A stretch of 64,000 bases of DNA from JACQAP01 sp035548375 (GCA_035548375.1 DASZTG010000031.1:1-64000), one strand, 5' to 3'. Numbered from the stretch's first letter, positions 39,008 to 47,598 are shown. Notes: a model not told the origin generated them from the sequence alone. Numbers and translations are program-made.

Positions 39008-42000
39008 GATTGCCGATCATGCGCGAGCGGTCGATGAGGTTTTCGGCGATCACATGAATCACCTCGCCCGAACGTTCCAGCCTGCCCTCGACATGCAGCA
39101 GGCGGGAATTCAGCAAGGGGCGCCGCTGCTCGCGTGAGAGCTTCTCCCACACCACGACGTTGATCTGGCCGGTTTCATCCTCGAGGGTCACGAAGATGAC
39201 GCCTTTTGCCGTGCCGGGGTGCTGGCGGCAGGTGACCAGGCCGACGACATGCACCGCAATGCCGGTCTGCATGGCCTGCAGTTGCGCGGCCGTGGTGAAC
39301 AGGGATTTTTCCAGCCGCGGCCTCAGCAACGCCAGCGGATGGCGGCGCAACGTCAGCCCGGTCGTTGCGTAATCGGCGACGATGTCCTGCGCCTCCGTCG
39401 GCGCGGGCAGGGTCACGGCCGCTTCGACGACGGGCGCACCGGCAAGGACGGGGAGCGGCTTGTCGATGCCGGCGACCTGCCAGGCCGCCTGGCGCCGGTG
39501 CCCGGCCATCGATTCCAGCGCGCCGGCTGCGGCGAGGGCATTCATGTCCTTGCGCGAGAGGTTCGCGCGCAAGGCGAGCGTCCCGACGTCGAGCGGGGCA
39601 TCCTCGATCCTCCTGGCCTCGATCAGGCGTAGCGCGCCTTCCTTGGAAAGTCCCTTGATCATGCGCAGTCCCAGGCGCAGGGCGGGCTGTCCTCCCGCTT
39701 CTCGTTCCGCATGGTCGAAGATCGGCATCCCGCCAGGCGCGGCGTCCCTCGTCTCCTCGAGCGAGCAGTCCAAGCCGCTCGTGAGCACATCCACCGGCCT
39801 GACGTCGACGCCGTGGCGCTGCGCGTCCTGCACGAGCTGCGCCGGCGCATAGAAACCCATCGGCTGGCTGTTCAGCAGCGCGCAAGTGAACGCGGCGGGC
39901 TCGTAGCGCTTGAGCCACGCCGAGACATACACCAGCAGCGCGAAGCTGGCGGAGTGCGATTCGGGAAAGCCGTACTCGCCGAAGCCCTTGATCTGCTCGA
40001 AGATCTGCAGCGCGAATTTTTCCGGGTAGCCCTTTTCCAGCATGCCACCGACCAGGCGCTCCTTGAACGGCTCCAGGCCGCCCTTGCGCTTCCATGCCGC
40101 CATGGCGCGACGCAACTGGTCCGCCTCCCCGGCGGTGAAACCGGCGGCCACCATGGCGATCTCCATGACCTGCTCCTGGAAGATCGGCACGCCCAGCGTG
40201 CGCTCCAGGACTTCCTTCAGCTTCTGCGAGGGATATTTGATTTCATCCGGATGCTTCTCCCTGTTCTTCAGGTAGGGATGCACCATGCCGCCCTGGATCG
40301 GGCCCGGGCGCACGATCGCGACTTCGACCACGAGGTCGTAGTACTTCCTGGGCTTGAGCCGCGGCAGCATCGACATCTGCGCGCGCGACTCGACCTGGAA
40401 CACGCCGATGCTGTCGCCTTTGCAGAGCATGTCGTACACCGGCACGCCGTCTTGCGTGGCTTCCTTCGCGAGGATGGAAGCCATCGAATGATTGCTGCCG
40501 TGGCGCCTGTTCACGAGGCCGAGCGCGATGCGGATCGCGGTGAGCATGCCCAGTGCGAGCACATCGACTTTCAGCAGGCCGAGCGCGTCGAGGTCGTCCT
40601 TGTCCCACTGGATGTTGGTGCGCAGCGCCCCGGCGGGATCGGTGTTGCGCGCGGCCCCCCGCGAATCCGGCAGCACGCCCTCGTCGGTGTAGCGCGACGG
40701 ATCGCCGGGCATGGCCGCGTTCTCGGTCGGCACGAGCTGCGACAGCGGGCCGCCCGAGATGACGAAGCCGCCGACGTGCTGCGAAAGATGGCGGGGGAAG
40801 CCGGACAACTCGCCGGTGAGGACGATCAGCTTGCGGATCACGGCAGCCTGCGGATCGAACCCGGCTTCGCGCAGGCGCTTCGCTCGCTCGCGCGGGTCGT
40901 CCCACCAGACGAAGCTGCTGGCGATGCGATCGAGCTGCACGGCATCCAGGCCCAGCGCCTTGCCGACGTCGCGGAACGCGCTGCGCGTTCGATAGCTGAT
41001 GACCGTCGCCGCCAGCGCGGTGCGGTGGCGCCCGTACTTGCGGTAGATGTACTGGATGACCTCCTCGCGGCGGCCGTGCTCGAAGTCCACGTCGATGTCC
41101 GGCGGCTCGTTGCGCTCCTTCGACAAAAAGCGGCCGAACAGCAGGCGCGTGTGCTCCGGGTTGACCTCGGTGATGCCCAGCGCGTAGCAGACCGCGGAAT
41201 TGGCGGCGGAGCCGCGACCCTGGCACAGGATGCCGTGCGCGCGTGCATGGCGGACGATGTCGTGCACCGTGAGGAAGAAGGCTTCGTAGCGCAGTTCCGC
41301 GATCAGCGCGAGCTCTTCCTCGATGTTCTTGCGCACGGCCGGCGACGTCCCGCCGGGGTAGCGTTCGCGCAGGCCCGCTTCGCTCAACGCGCGCAGGTGC
41401 TGCGCGGGCGTCATGCCGTCGGGAACGATTTCCGCCGGGTATTCGTACTTCAGCTCGTCGAGCGAGAAGTCGCACAGCGCGGCGATGCGCACGGTTTCGT
41501 CGAGCAGTTCCGGCGGATAGATTTTTCCCAGCCTTGCGAGCGGGCGCAGGTGGCGCTCGCCGCTCGCCTGCAGCGCGAGCCCGGCCCTGGCGACGGGCAC
41601 GCCGAGCCGGATGGCGGTGAGCGTGTCCTGCAATGCGCGCCGGCCGCGCGCATGCATGTGCACGTCGCCGCCGGCCACGCAGGGCAATCCCGTTTGTCGT
41701 CCGAGTTGCTGGAGCGCGGCAAGGCGCTCGCGGTCGCCGCCGCGCGCCAGCAGCTCGATCGCTATCCAGCAGCGGGCGGGGAATCTTTGCGCAAGCCACA
41801 GCGCATCTTCGACCCGCGGTTGCGCCGGCGGCAGCCAGAGCGCGAGGCAATGCGGGATGCCGGCTTCGAGATCGCCGCGCGCAAGGCGGTATTCGCCTTT
41901 CGGCGCGTTGCGCCGGCCGCGCGTGATCAGCCCGGACAGGTTGCCGTATCCCTGCCGGTTCGTGGCCAGCAGCACGAAGCGCAGGCCGTCATCGAGCCGG

Positions 42001-42218
42001 AACTCGGCGCCGATGATCAGCCTGAATTTATTTTTCTTCCCTTCGTCATGTTCCTTGACCGCCGTGTGCGCGCGCACGACGCCGGCAAGCGAGCATTCAT
42101 CGGTGATCGCCAGCGCCTTGTAGCCGCGCCTGATCGCGGTGTCCACCAGTTCCTGCGCGTGCGAAGCGCCGCGCAGGAAGCTGAAGTTGGTCAGGCAATG
42201 GAGCTCGGCATAGTCCAC
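38979..42218 (-). CDS. dnaE2: error-prone DNA polymerase DnaE2 (ImuC)
   Basis: 1079-residue C-family polymerase alpha subunit of the SOS mutasome. PHP domain at the N-terminus (AELHCLTNFSFLRGASH), palm with the metal-binding PDIDVDFEH, helix-hairpin-helix region, and C-terminal OB domain (VHVVGLVTCRQHPGTAKG...VTLEDETGQINVVVW). GTG start at 42218, 15 nt after the imuB stop. Works with ImuA and ImuB to bypass lesions; it is the synthetic partner, since ImuB is not catalytic. Expected to be LexA-controlled through the shared transcript. Confidence 0.95.
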   Translation of the reverse strand: MDYAELHCLTNFSFLRGASHAQELVDTAIRRGYKALAITDECSLAGVVRAHTAVKEHDEGKKNKFRLIIGAEFRLDDGLRFVLLATNRQGYGNLSGLITRGRRNAPKGEYRLARGDLEAGIPHCLALWLPPAQPRVEDALWLAQRFPARCWIAIELLARGGDRERLAALQQLGRQTGLPCVAGGDVHMHARGRRALQDTLTAIRLGVPVARAGLALQASGERHLRPLARLGKIYPPELLDETVRIAALCDFSLDELKYEYPAEIVPDGMTPAQHLRALSEAGLRERYPGGTSPAVRKNIEEELALIAELRYEAFFLTVHDIVRHARAHGILCQGRGSAANSAVCYALGITEVNPEHTRLLFGRFLSKERNEPPDIDVDFEHGRREEVIQYIYRKYGRHRTALAATVISYRTRSAFRDVGKALGLDAVQLDRIASSFVWWDDPRERAKRLREAGFDPQAAVIRKLIVLTGELSGFPRHLSQHVGGFVISGGPLSQLVPTENAAMPGDPSRYTDEGVLPDSRGAARNTDPAGALRTNIQWDKDDLDALGLLKVDVLALGMLTAIRIALGLVNRRHGSNHSMASILAKEATQDGVPVYDMLCKGDSIGVFQVESRAQMSMLPRLKPRKYYDLVVEVAIVRPGPIQGGMVHPYLKNREKHPDEIKYPSQKLKEVLERTLGVPIFQEQVMEIAMVAAGFTAGEADQLRRAMAAWKRKGGLEPFKERLVGGMLEKGYPEKFALQIFEQIKGFGEYGFPESHSASFALLVYVSAWLKRYEPAAFTCALLNSQPMGFYAPAQLVQDAQRHGVDVRPVDVLTSGLDCSLEETRDAAPGGMPIFDHAEREAGGQPALRLGLRMIKGLSKEGALRLIEARRIEDAPLDVGTLALRANLSRKDMNALAAAGALESMAGHRRQAAWQVAGIDKPLPVLAGAPVVEAAVTLPAPTEAQDIVADYATTGLTLRRHPLALLRPRLEKSLFTTAAQLQAMQTGIAVHVVGLVTCRQHPGTAKGVIFVTLEDETGQINVVVWEKLSREQRRPLLNSRLLHVEGRLERSGEVIHVIAENLIDRSRMIGNLNVSSRDFH

Positions 42219-42233
42219 GGCGGCGGCCCGTCA

Positions 42234-43667
42234 TCATGCAAAGATGCCGTGGACGAACCACTGCCTCCCGTCGGGGCGTTCCCGGAAGAGCCAGAGCTTC
42301 GATCCCGCGCCGTCGCGCGCGACGAAGTAATCGCGCTTCACGTCCAGGTCGTCCCACCAGCCGGTTTCGACGCGCTCCGGGCCGTCCATCAGCGTGATGG
42401 GGGCATGCATTTGCAGCGAATCTTCATCCGCGCGCAGCGGCGACGGGCGCGCAAGCAGCCACAACGGGCGCTGCAGGTCGCAGTGGCCGTCGCCCGCATG
42501 TCCGGGCAATGTCTTGCGAAAGGCGCGCTCCGGCCGGTGGTCGGGAAACATTTCCAGGCCGTGCACGGCATCCACGCCCAGGCGCGCGCGCAAATGTTCG
42601 ACGATGCGCCAGCGTTCTTCGCGCGATGGCCTGCCGTCCATGAACAACGCCTGGTTGTGCGAACCCAGCGGCCGGGTTTCTCCCGCGACCAGGCAAAGGT
42701 TCTCCACGGCTTCCGGCAATTCGATCGTAGCGAGCTTCTCGCGCAGCAGCGTCACCAGATGCGATGCATCCCGGCTCGGCGCCGACAATCCGATCTCGAC
42801 CGGCGTGGCGGCGTGGTGCGTGTGCTCGAGGTCGAGCTTCAGGCGCATGACGCCGAGTTGCCTTTGCGACAAGTGGCCTGCCAGCTCGAGGATCAGGCGC
42901 TTGGCCGCGAACAGCAGCGGCTCGGTTTCCTGGACCGGTGCGGGCAGTTCCAGCGAAGCCGAGTAGCGGGAGGGTGGAATGAAAGGCGGGCGCGGATCCG
43001 GCAGCAGCCCGAGGGCGCGATCGACTTCGTCCAGGATGCCTTGCCCGAAGCGGCGGGCCAAGCCGTCGCGCGGCAATGCAAGCCAGTCGCCGATGGTATG
43101 GATGCCCATGTTCGCGAGCATGGCGATGCTTTGCGCGGGCTGGTCGAGGCGCGTCAGCCGCAGCCGCGCCAAGGTCCGCCGCAATTCATGGCGATCGCCC
43201 ACCGAGGTGTCGATGCCGTCGCGGCCGAGCAGCAACGCGGCGGTCGGAGTCGGCGCGATCACGACGGTGGCGCCATAGCCCAGTTCCGCGAGGCCGTTGC
43301 GAATGCGCCCGCTCAAGCGGCGCAAGCCGCCGAATAATTTCAGGCAGCCGCTGATCTCGATCAAAACTTCGTTCGCGGAAGCGAGGCTGACGGTGGGCGT
43401 GAACTGCGTCGCCCAGGCGGCGATGCCCGCGAGCGCCCTGGCTTCTTTTGCGGGATTGCGTGTGCGGACATCCAGGCGATCCGCCAGCGCATGGGCCGCG
43501 GATACCGGCATGCCGCGCTTGATACCCGCCTGCGCCGCCGCCGCGTTGCATGACGACACGACAGGACGGCTGCCTGCTTCCTGCACGACCACGGGTCCGC
43601 ACGATGCCGCGCCGCGCTGGTGCAACTGCAGCGACAAATCCGGAAAACGCAGCGCGGCCCAAAGCAT
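42234..43667 (-). CDS. imuB: Y-family polymerase-like protein ImuB
   Basis: 477 residues, Y-family fold (finger/palm/little finger) that in ImuB lacks the catalytic acidic residues: the expected DEA/DD motif reads VLIEISGCLKLFGG. It acts as a hub binding the beta clamp and DnaE2. ATG at 43667 (a TTG sits one codon upstream). A hairpin repeat (43698-43830) separates it from imuA on the same strand, so its own ribosome-binding site is downstream of that hairpin. Confidence 0.93.
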   Translation of the reverse strand: MLWAALRFPDLSLQLHQRGAASCGPVVVQEAGSRPVVSSCNAAAAQAGIKRGMPVSAAHALADRLDVRTRNPAKEARALAGIAAWATQFTPTVSLASANEVLIEISGCLKLFGGLRRLSGRIRNGLAELGYGATVVIAPTPTAALLLGRDGIDTSVGDRHELRRTLARLRLTRLDQPAQSIAMLANMGIHTIGDWLALPRDGLARRFGQGILDEVDRALGLLPDPRPPFIPPSRYSASLELPAPVQETEPLLFAAKRLILELAGHLSQRQLGVMRLKLDLEHTHHAATPVEIGLSAPSRDASHLVTLLREKLATIELPEAVENLCLVAGETRPLGSHNQALFMDGRPSREERWRIVEHLRARLGVDAVHGLEMFPDHRPERAFRKTLPGHAGDGHCDLQRPLWLLARPSPLRADEDSLQMHAPITLMDGPERVETGWWDDLDVKRDYFVARDGAGSKLWLFRERPDGRQWFVHGIFA

Positions 43668-43697
43668 CAATTGCTCTTTTGGTTAAAGCCAAAAATG

Positions 43698-43830
43698 CAC
43701 AGGCGTTGACGCAAAGTACGCAAAGGAAGGGCCAGAAAGGACGCAAAGGAAACCTGACCTCGCAAAAATTTCCGTTTCACTTCTGGTTTTCCTTTGCGTT
43801 CTTTGCGCCTTCGCGTCGAGGTGTGTTTTG
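43698..43830. repeat. long hairpin repeat B (unit CGCAAAGNN)
   Basis: Left arm about 43698-43728 (CACAGGCGTTGACGCAAAGTACGCAAAGGAA); right arm about 43788-43830 carries TTCCTTTGCGTTCTTTGCGCC, nearly complementary. Unit CGCAAAGNN repeats every 9 nt. It lies inside the imuA-imuB operon. The GTTAAAGCCAAAA flank also pairs with TTTTGGTTC. Confidence 0.75.
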
Positions 43831-43833
43831 GTT

Positions 43834-44517
43834 CTAGGCAATGGCTTGGGCGAATTCAGGCTGGGCATGGATGCGCGGCGGCGTGGCGACGACAGCGCCG
43901 GGGTTTTCCGCATCCAGCCAGAGCGTGGGCGTGAGTCCGCTGCCGCGGCGCTTGAGGATTTTCACGGACAGCCTGTCCTGGCGCACGCCGAGCCGCAGGC
44001 GCAGCGGCGCCGGAGACGAGAACGCGGCGCGCACGGATTCGCCGAACACCACGCCGAAGCTGCCGCCTTCTTCCGCGGCCAGCTGCAGGCGGCGCAGGCC
44101 ATGCTCGTTGACGGTTTTCGGCCAGAGCAGCACGGCGGGGCAATTGCCGGCGCGCAGGCTCTGCTCCGCGGCCCACATCGTGTCCTTGTCGGAAGCGGTG
44201 CGGGCGACGATCACTTTCGAAAGCCGGATGCCGCGCGCCGCCAGTGCCGGCGCATAGGGAATCCACGGCGGCGCGACCAGCATCAGCCAGCCGTCCTGCG
44301 CGGAGAGCCGCGCCAGCGCCGGCATCAGCAACGACAGCTCGCCGATGCCGCTGCGCTCGGTGAGCAACTCGCTGACCATGCCGCGCGGCCAGCCGCCGCC
44401 CGGCAGTTCGCGATCGAGCTCGGCGAACCCCGTCGGGATGCCGGGAAGTGCGACGCGCGCCGGCTCGTCGCCGCGCCAGATGGCGGGATTGTGCAGGACG
44501 GAGGCGAGGGAAGACAT
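43834..44517 (-). CDS. imuA: SOS mutagenesis protein ImuA
   Basis: 227 residues with a RecA-like core (WLMLVAPPWIPYAPALAARG, TMWAAEQSLRAGNCPAVLLWP). ImuA regulates the mutasome with ImuB and DnaE2. ATG at 44517 with GGA about 7 nt upstream; upstream in turn is hairpin repeat E1. Order on the minus strand is lexA, unknown gene, imuA, imuB, dnaE2. Confidence 0.92.
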   Translation of the reverse strand: MSSLASVLHNPAIWRGDEPARVALPGIPTGFAELDRELPGGGWPRGMVSELLTERSGIGELSLLMPALARLSAQDGWLMLVAPPWIPYAPALAARGIRLSKVIVARTASDKDTMWAAEQSLRAGNCPAVLLWPKTVNEHGLRRLQLAAEEGGSFGVVFGESVRAAFSSPAPLRLRLGVRQDRLSVKILKRRGSGLTPTLWLDAENPGAVVATPPRIHAQPEFAQAIA

Positions 44518-44524
44518 GGAAAAT

Positions 44525-44678
44525 CCGTGACTGTCGTGACGACGTGACTATCGTGACTGCCGGAAAGATCGTAACTACGTGATGGAAAACACGTGATTGT
44601 CATGACTGTCGCATTCAGAACAAAGCTTCAAGCTTTTCACGATAGTCACGGCAGTCACGATAGTCACGACAGTCACGG
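44525..44678. repeat. long hairpin repeat E1 (9-nt unit CACGNYAGT)
   Basis: Right arm 44638-44678 reads CACGATAGT-CACGGCAGT-CACGATAGT-CACGACAGT-CACGG, a clear 9-nt period. Left arm 44525-44562 is its complement (CCGTGACTGTCGTGA, then TGACTATCGTGACTGCCG) with a 4-nt insertion. The segment between holds degenerate units (GTAACTACGTGA). It lies between the unknown gene and imuA and could interrupt or attenuate the operon. Confidence 0.85.
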
Positions 44679-44682
44679 TTCT

Positions 44683-45108
44683 TCAGGCCGCCGCCGCGCT
44701 TCCGGCCTTGTTGCGGACCGGGAACCTCGTCGGCGGCGCGGGGATCTTGCCCAGGCGCGCGAGCCTGGCTTCGATTGCCCACTTGCTTCTCTTGTGCAGG
44801 CCGGCGAGTTCGTCGATGGATTTTCCCGCGTCATGCGACTGGCCCAGCCGGGCATCCTCTTCTTCCGACCAGGGCCGTCCCGAATTTTCGGGGGCGGATT
44901 TCGCGGTTGCGGGCGCGGCGGGTTGCCGTGCCAGCGCGGAGGGGGCTGGCGCCGGTGCGCCGTCCTCCAGCAGGCGGATCGCCGAGAACAGCGCGCGCAC
45001 GGTATCCGGGTGCTGGTAGGCGCTGCCGGCGGAAAATGCCTCGCCGGTCGCGGGATCGATTCCATCCGCCAGGGTCTTGAGAATCTGCAAGGTCTTCTGT
45101 GTTTCCAT
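44683..45108 (-). CDS. unknown protein between lexA and imuA
   Basis: 141 residues. The N-terminal part (METQKTLQILKTLADGIDP, then a PDTVRALFSAIRLL helix) is followed by a low-complexity Ala/Pro linker and a C-terminal helical segment GRPWSEEEDARLGQSHDAG with KRSKWAIEARLARLGKI, resembling a SANT/Myb-like or helix-turn-helix module. No signal peptide or membrane segment. A strong AAGGAGG lies 5 nt before the ATG. I know similar proteins only as hypothetical. Its place in the SOS cassette suggests co-expression with the mutasome; a DNA-binding role is a guess. Confidence 0.6.
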   Translation of the reverse strand: METQKTLQILKTLADGIDPATGEAFSAGSAYQHPDTVRALFSAIRLLEDGAPAPAPSALARQPAAPATAKSAPENSGRPWSEEEDARLGQSHDAGKSIDELAGLHKRSKWAIEARLARLGKIPAPPTRFPVRNKAGSAAAA

Positions 45109-45159
45109 GAGTGCCTCCTTAAGTGGGTTGGATTGCGATGTCCAACTGCGTGGTAAAGC

Positions 45160-45199
45160 GTGGCCGGCGTGATTCGATGATCGCAGTCACGACAGCCAC
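45160..45199. repeat. short hairpin repeat E2
   Basis: GTGGC-CGGCGTGA at 45160-45172 faces TCACGACAGCCAC at 45187-45199: two complementary blocks (GTGGC/GCCAC and CGTGA/TCACG). The right arm matches the CACG-unit of E1 450 bp away. It lies between lexA and the unknown gene. Confidence 0.5.
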
Positions 45200-45249
45200 G
45201 ACGGGTGGGGCTGCTTTTCGCCGCCGAGTGTTCCTGGCGACTTCGCTCC

Positions 45250-45852
45250 TTACCCGATCCTGCCGTTCCTGATGACGCCGACGGCCAATCCCTCGATGGC
45301 GAAGGCGTCGTTCTTCAGGTCTACATATATGGGTTCGAAGTCGGGGTTCTCCGGCAGCAGCTGGACCTGGCTGCCCTGGCGCTTGAAGCGCTTGACCGTG
45401 ACTTCGTCGTGCAGCCGCGCCACCACGATCTGGCCGGAGCGGGCTTCGCGCGTGCTGTGCACCGCCAGCAGGTCGCCTTCGAGGAGGCCGACATCGCGCA
45501 TGCTCAAGCCGCGCACCTTGAGCAGGTAATCCGCGCGCGGGTTGAACAGTTGCGGATCGAGTTGATAGCGCCCTTGCACGTGCGCTTCGGCGAGGATGGG
45601 GCTGCCCGCGGCAACCCGGCCGATCAGCGGCAGGCCTTGCTGTTCCAGCAAACGAATGCCGCGCGAAGCACCGGCCAGCAGCTCGATGAAGCCTTTCCTG
45701 GCCAGCGCCTTCAAGTGATCCTCCGCGGCATTGGCGGAACGAAAACCGAGGATGCGCGCGATCTCGGCGCGCGTCGGCGGGAAGCCGGTGCTTTGCGCGA
45801 AATCGTTGATCAGGCGCAGGACTTCGGCCTGGCGTGGGGTCAATTCATCCAT
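45250..45852 (-). CDS. lexA: LexA SOS repressor
   Basis: 200 residues. Winged HTH at 1-65 (MDELTPRQAEVLRLINDF, TRAEIARILGFRS) and S24 autoproteolysis domain: Ala82-Gly83 cleavage site (RVAAGSP), catalytic Ser117 (GLSMRD) and Lys154 (VTVKRF). ATG at 45852; the long open frame upstream is not protein. A LexA box lies 32 nt upstream, so it is self-repressed. First gene of the lexA-unknown-imuA-imuB-dnaE2 cassette. Confidence 0.95.
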   Translation of the reverse strand: MDELTPRQAEVLRLINDFAQSTGFPPTRAEIARILGFRSANAAEDHLKALARKGFIELLAGASRGIRLLEQQGLPLIGRVAAGSPILAEAHVQGRYQLDPQLFNPRADYLLKVRGLSMRDVGLLEGDLLAVHSTREARSGQIVVARLHDEVTVKRFKRQGSQVQLLPENPDFEPIYVDLKNDAFAIEGLAVGVIRNGRIG

Positions 45853-45883
45853 GCGTGCAGCTCCGGTCGAAAAAGGACGATGA

Positions 45884-45899
45884 CTGTAATTATATCCAG
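45884..45899. promoter_or_regulatory. LexA box (SOS box)
   Basis: CTGTAATTATATCCAG fits CTGT-N8-ACAG with one mismatch in the right half (CCAG) and an AT-rich core. Centred about 40 nt upstream of the lexA ATG. No comparable box was found upstream of the unknown gene or imuA, so the cassette probably depends on this one. Confidence 0.7.
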
Positions 45900-45967
45900 T
45901 ATTAGATCGAAGGCAAGTTCCCGATGTGCACGCAACCGGAGCATCCGTTGTGCGCTTCGCAATAACT

Positions 45968-45995
45968 TTGTGCATTCCCTGGATGAATCGCACAA
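45968..45995. promoter_or_regulatory. candidate activator dyad upstream of the sigma-54 promoter
   Basis: TTGTGC (45968-45973) and GCACAA (45990-45995) form a perfect 6-bp inverted repeat with a 16-nt spacer. Another dyad, TGCG-CTT-CGCA, lies at 45951-45961. Both are 120-170 nt upstream of the sigma-54 site, where an enhancer-binding protein such as NtrC would bind. The half-sites resemble but do not match NtrC consensus (TGCACY-N5-RGTGCA). Confidence 0.3.
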
Positions 45996-46115
45996 CGCCG
46001 GTGCGCGAGTTGTTCGCGGGCTTCACGCGGCGATGATGCCGAAGACTGCTTTCGCCGCGATATCGCATATCAAAGATATGAATGGAAAAGGGATTCATCG
46101 CAGGAATCGCCCATC

Positions 46116-46129
46116 GGCACGGTTGTTGC
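46116..46129 (+). promoter_or_regulatory. sigma-54 promoter of the urt-ure operon
   Basis: GGCACG-GTTG-TTGCG with the invariant GG at 46116-46117 and GC at 46128-46129, exactly 10 nt apart as sigma-54 requires. Start expected near 46141, 100 nt before the urtA ATG. Nitrogen control of urea uptake by sigma-54 is common in proteobacteria. Confidence 0.6.
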
Positions 46130-46240
46130 GAAATAGGTGCGCGCATTCGATACACGGTTCATCGCAAAACGAACCGGATCGCGGCAAGAAACCGGGGCGC
46201 ACCGTCTCGCAGTCATTCATTCACACCTAAGGGGATTTTT

Positions 46241-47494
46241 ATGAATCGCAGGCTCATATTGAAATCGCTGGTCGGCGTCGCGTTTTCCGCGATGGCGGCG
46301 ACGGCGATGGCTGCCGACACCATCAAGGTCGGCATCCTCCACTCGCTGTCGGGCACGATGGCCATCTCGGAAACGTCACTGAAGGACGTTGCGCTGATGA
46401 CCATCGACGAGATCAACGCCTCCGGCGGCGTGATGGGCAAGCAGCTCGAGGCCGTTGTCGTCGATCCGGCCTCCAACTGGCCGCTGTTCGCCGAAAAGGC
46501 GCGCGGCCTGCTGTCGCAGGACAAGGTTTCCGTCGTGTTCGGCTGCTGGACCTCGGTGTCGCGCAAGTCGGTGCTGCCGGTGTTCAAGGAACTGAACGGC
46601 CTGTTGTTCTATCCCGTGCAGTACGAAGGCGAAGAGCTCGAGAAGAACGTGTTCTACACCGGCGCCGCGCCCAACCAGCAGGCGATCCCGGCAGTCGAAT
46701 ACCTGATGTCCAAGGAAGGCGGCGGCGCCAAGCGCTGGGTCCTGCTGGGTACCGACTATGTGTATCCGCGCACGACCAACAAGATCCTGCGCGCGTTCCT
46801 GAAGTCCAAGGGCGTGGACGAGAAGGACATCGACGAGGTCTACACCCCGTTCGGCCACAGCGACTACCAGACGATCGTCGCGAACATCAAGAAGTTCGCC
46901 GCCGGCGGCAAGACCGCGGTGGTGTCGACCATCAACGGCGACTCCAACGTGCCGTTCTACAAGGAACTGGGCAACGCCGGCCTGAAGGCGACCGACGTTC
47001 CCGTCGTGGCGTTCTCGGTGGGTGAAGAAGAGCTGCGCGGCGTCGACACCAAGCCGCTGGTGGGCCACCTGGCCGCCTGGAACTACTTCCAGTCGATCAA
47101 GAATCCGGTCAACACCGAGTTCATCGCCAAGTGGAAGGCGTACGCCAAGGCGAAGGGCTTGCCCAATGCCGACACGGTCGTGACGAACGACCCGATGGAA
47201 GCCACCTACATTGGCATCCACATGTGGAAGCAGGCAGTCGAGAAGGCCAAGACCACCGACGTGGACAAGGTGATCGCGGCGGTCGGCGGCCAGAGCTTCA
47301 AGGCGCCGTCGGGCTTCACCATCAAGATGGACGAGAAGAACCACCACCTGCACAAGCCGGTGTTCATCGGTGAAATCAAGGCCGACGGCCAGTTCAACGT
47401 GGTGTGGAAGACCAAGGGCCCGGTTCGCGCCCAGCCGTGGAGCCCGTTCATCGCGGGTAACGACAAGAAGAAGGACGTGCCGGAAGGCATGTAA
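46241..47494 (+). CDS. urtA: urea ABC transporter substrate-binding protein UrtA
   Basis: 417 residues. Signal peptide (MNRRLILKSLVGVAFSAMAATAMA, cleaved before AD), then the Leu/Ile/Val-type periplasmic fold with the UrtA signature HSLSGTMAISETSLKD and FGCWTSVSRKSVLPVF. Delivers urea to UrtBC. AAGGGGA lies about 6 nt before the ATG at 46241. Followed by a strong hairpin before urtB, which may favour higher levels of the binding protein than of the permease. Confidence 0.95.
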   Translation: MNRRLILKSLVGVAFSAMAATAMAADTIKVGILHSLSGTMAISETSLKDVALMTIDEINASGGVMGKQLEAVVVDPASNWPLFAEKARGLLSQDKVSVVFGCWTSVSRKSVLPVFKELNGLLFYPVQYEGEELEKNVFYTGAAPNQQAIPAVEYLMSKEGGGAKRWVLLGTDYVYPRTTNKILRAFLKSKGVDEKDIDEVYTPFGHSDYQTIVANIKKFAAGGKTAVVSTINGDSNVPFYKELGNAGLKATDVPVVAFSVGEEELRGVDTKPLVGHLAAWNYFQSIKNPVNTEFIAKWKAYAKAKGLPNADTVVTNDPMEATYIGIHMWKQAVEKAKTTDVDKVIAAVGGQSFKAPSGFTIKMDEKNHHLHKPVFIGEIKADGQFNVVWKTKGPVRAQPWSPFIAGNDKKKDVPEGM

Positions 47495-47503
47495 GCCACG
47501 AGG

Positions 47504-47532
47504 CGGATCGCCGCTGTAGTCGCGGCGGTCCG
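47504..47532 (+). promoter_or_regulatory. mRNA hairpin between urtA and urtB
   Basis: 11-bp stem CGGATCGCCGC / GCGGCGGTCCG (one G-T pair) with a 7-nt loop, and no T-run after it. It begins 10 nt after the urtA stop. The likely role is 3'-end protection of urtA mRNA or partial read-through control. Confidence 0.6.
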
Positions 47533-47598
47533 TTCTCTGTTCCGACGCGACCGCCGCGTGGTGGCCGCCATTCCCAAGCATTCGATCACGACCGGACG

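Larger units (their letters stand above)
45853..46240. other. 388-nt divergent regulatory region lexA / urtA
   Basis: No gene supported. It holds the LexA box (45884-45899), inverted repeats that may bind an activator (45948-45995) and a sigma-54 promoter (46116-46129), so SOS and nitrogen signals meet in one divergent region. Confidence 0.6.

Noticed and set aside
42234..43667. Active Y-family polymerase (DinB) instead of ImuB
   Set aside because: The catalytic acidic motif is missing and the gene lies between imuA and dnaE2, which defines ImuB.
44525..44678. CRISPR-like array of short repeats
   Set aside because: The unit is 9 nt without unique spacers, and the two halves are inverted; there are no cas genes.
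45853..46155. N-terminal extension of LexA
   Set aside because: LexA starts MDELTPRQ at 45852; the extension would cover the LexA box and has no homologous content.
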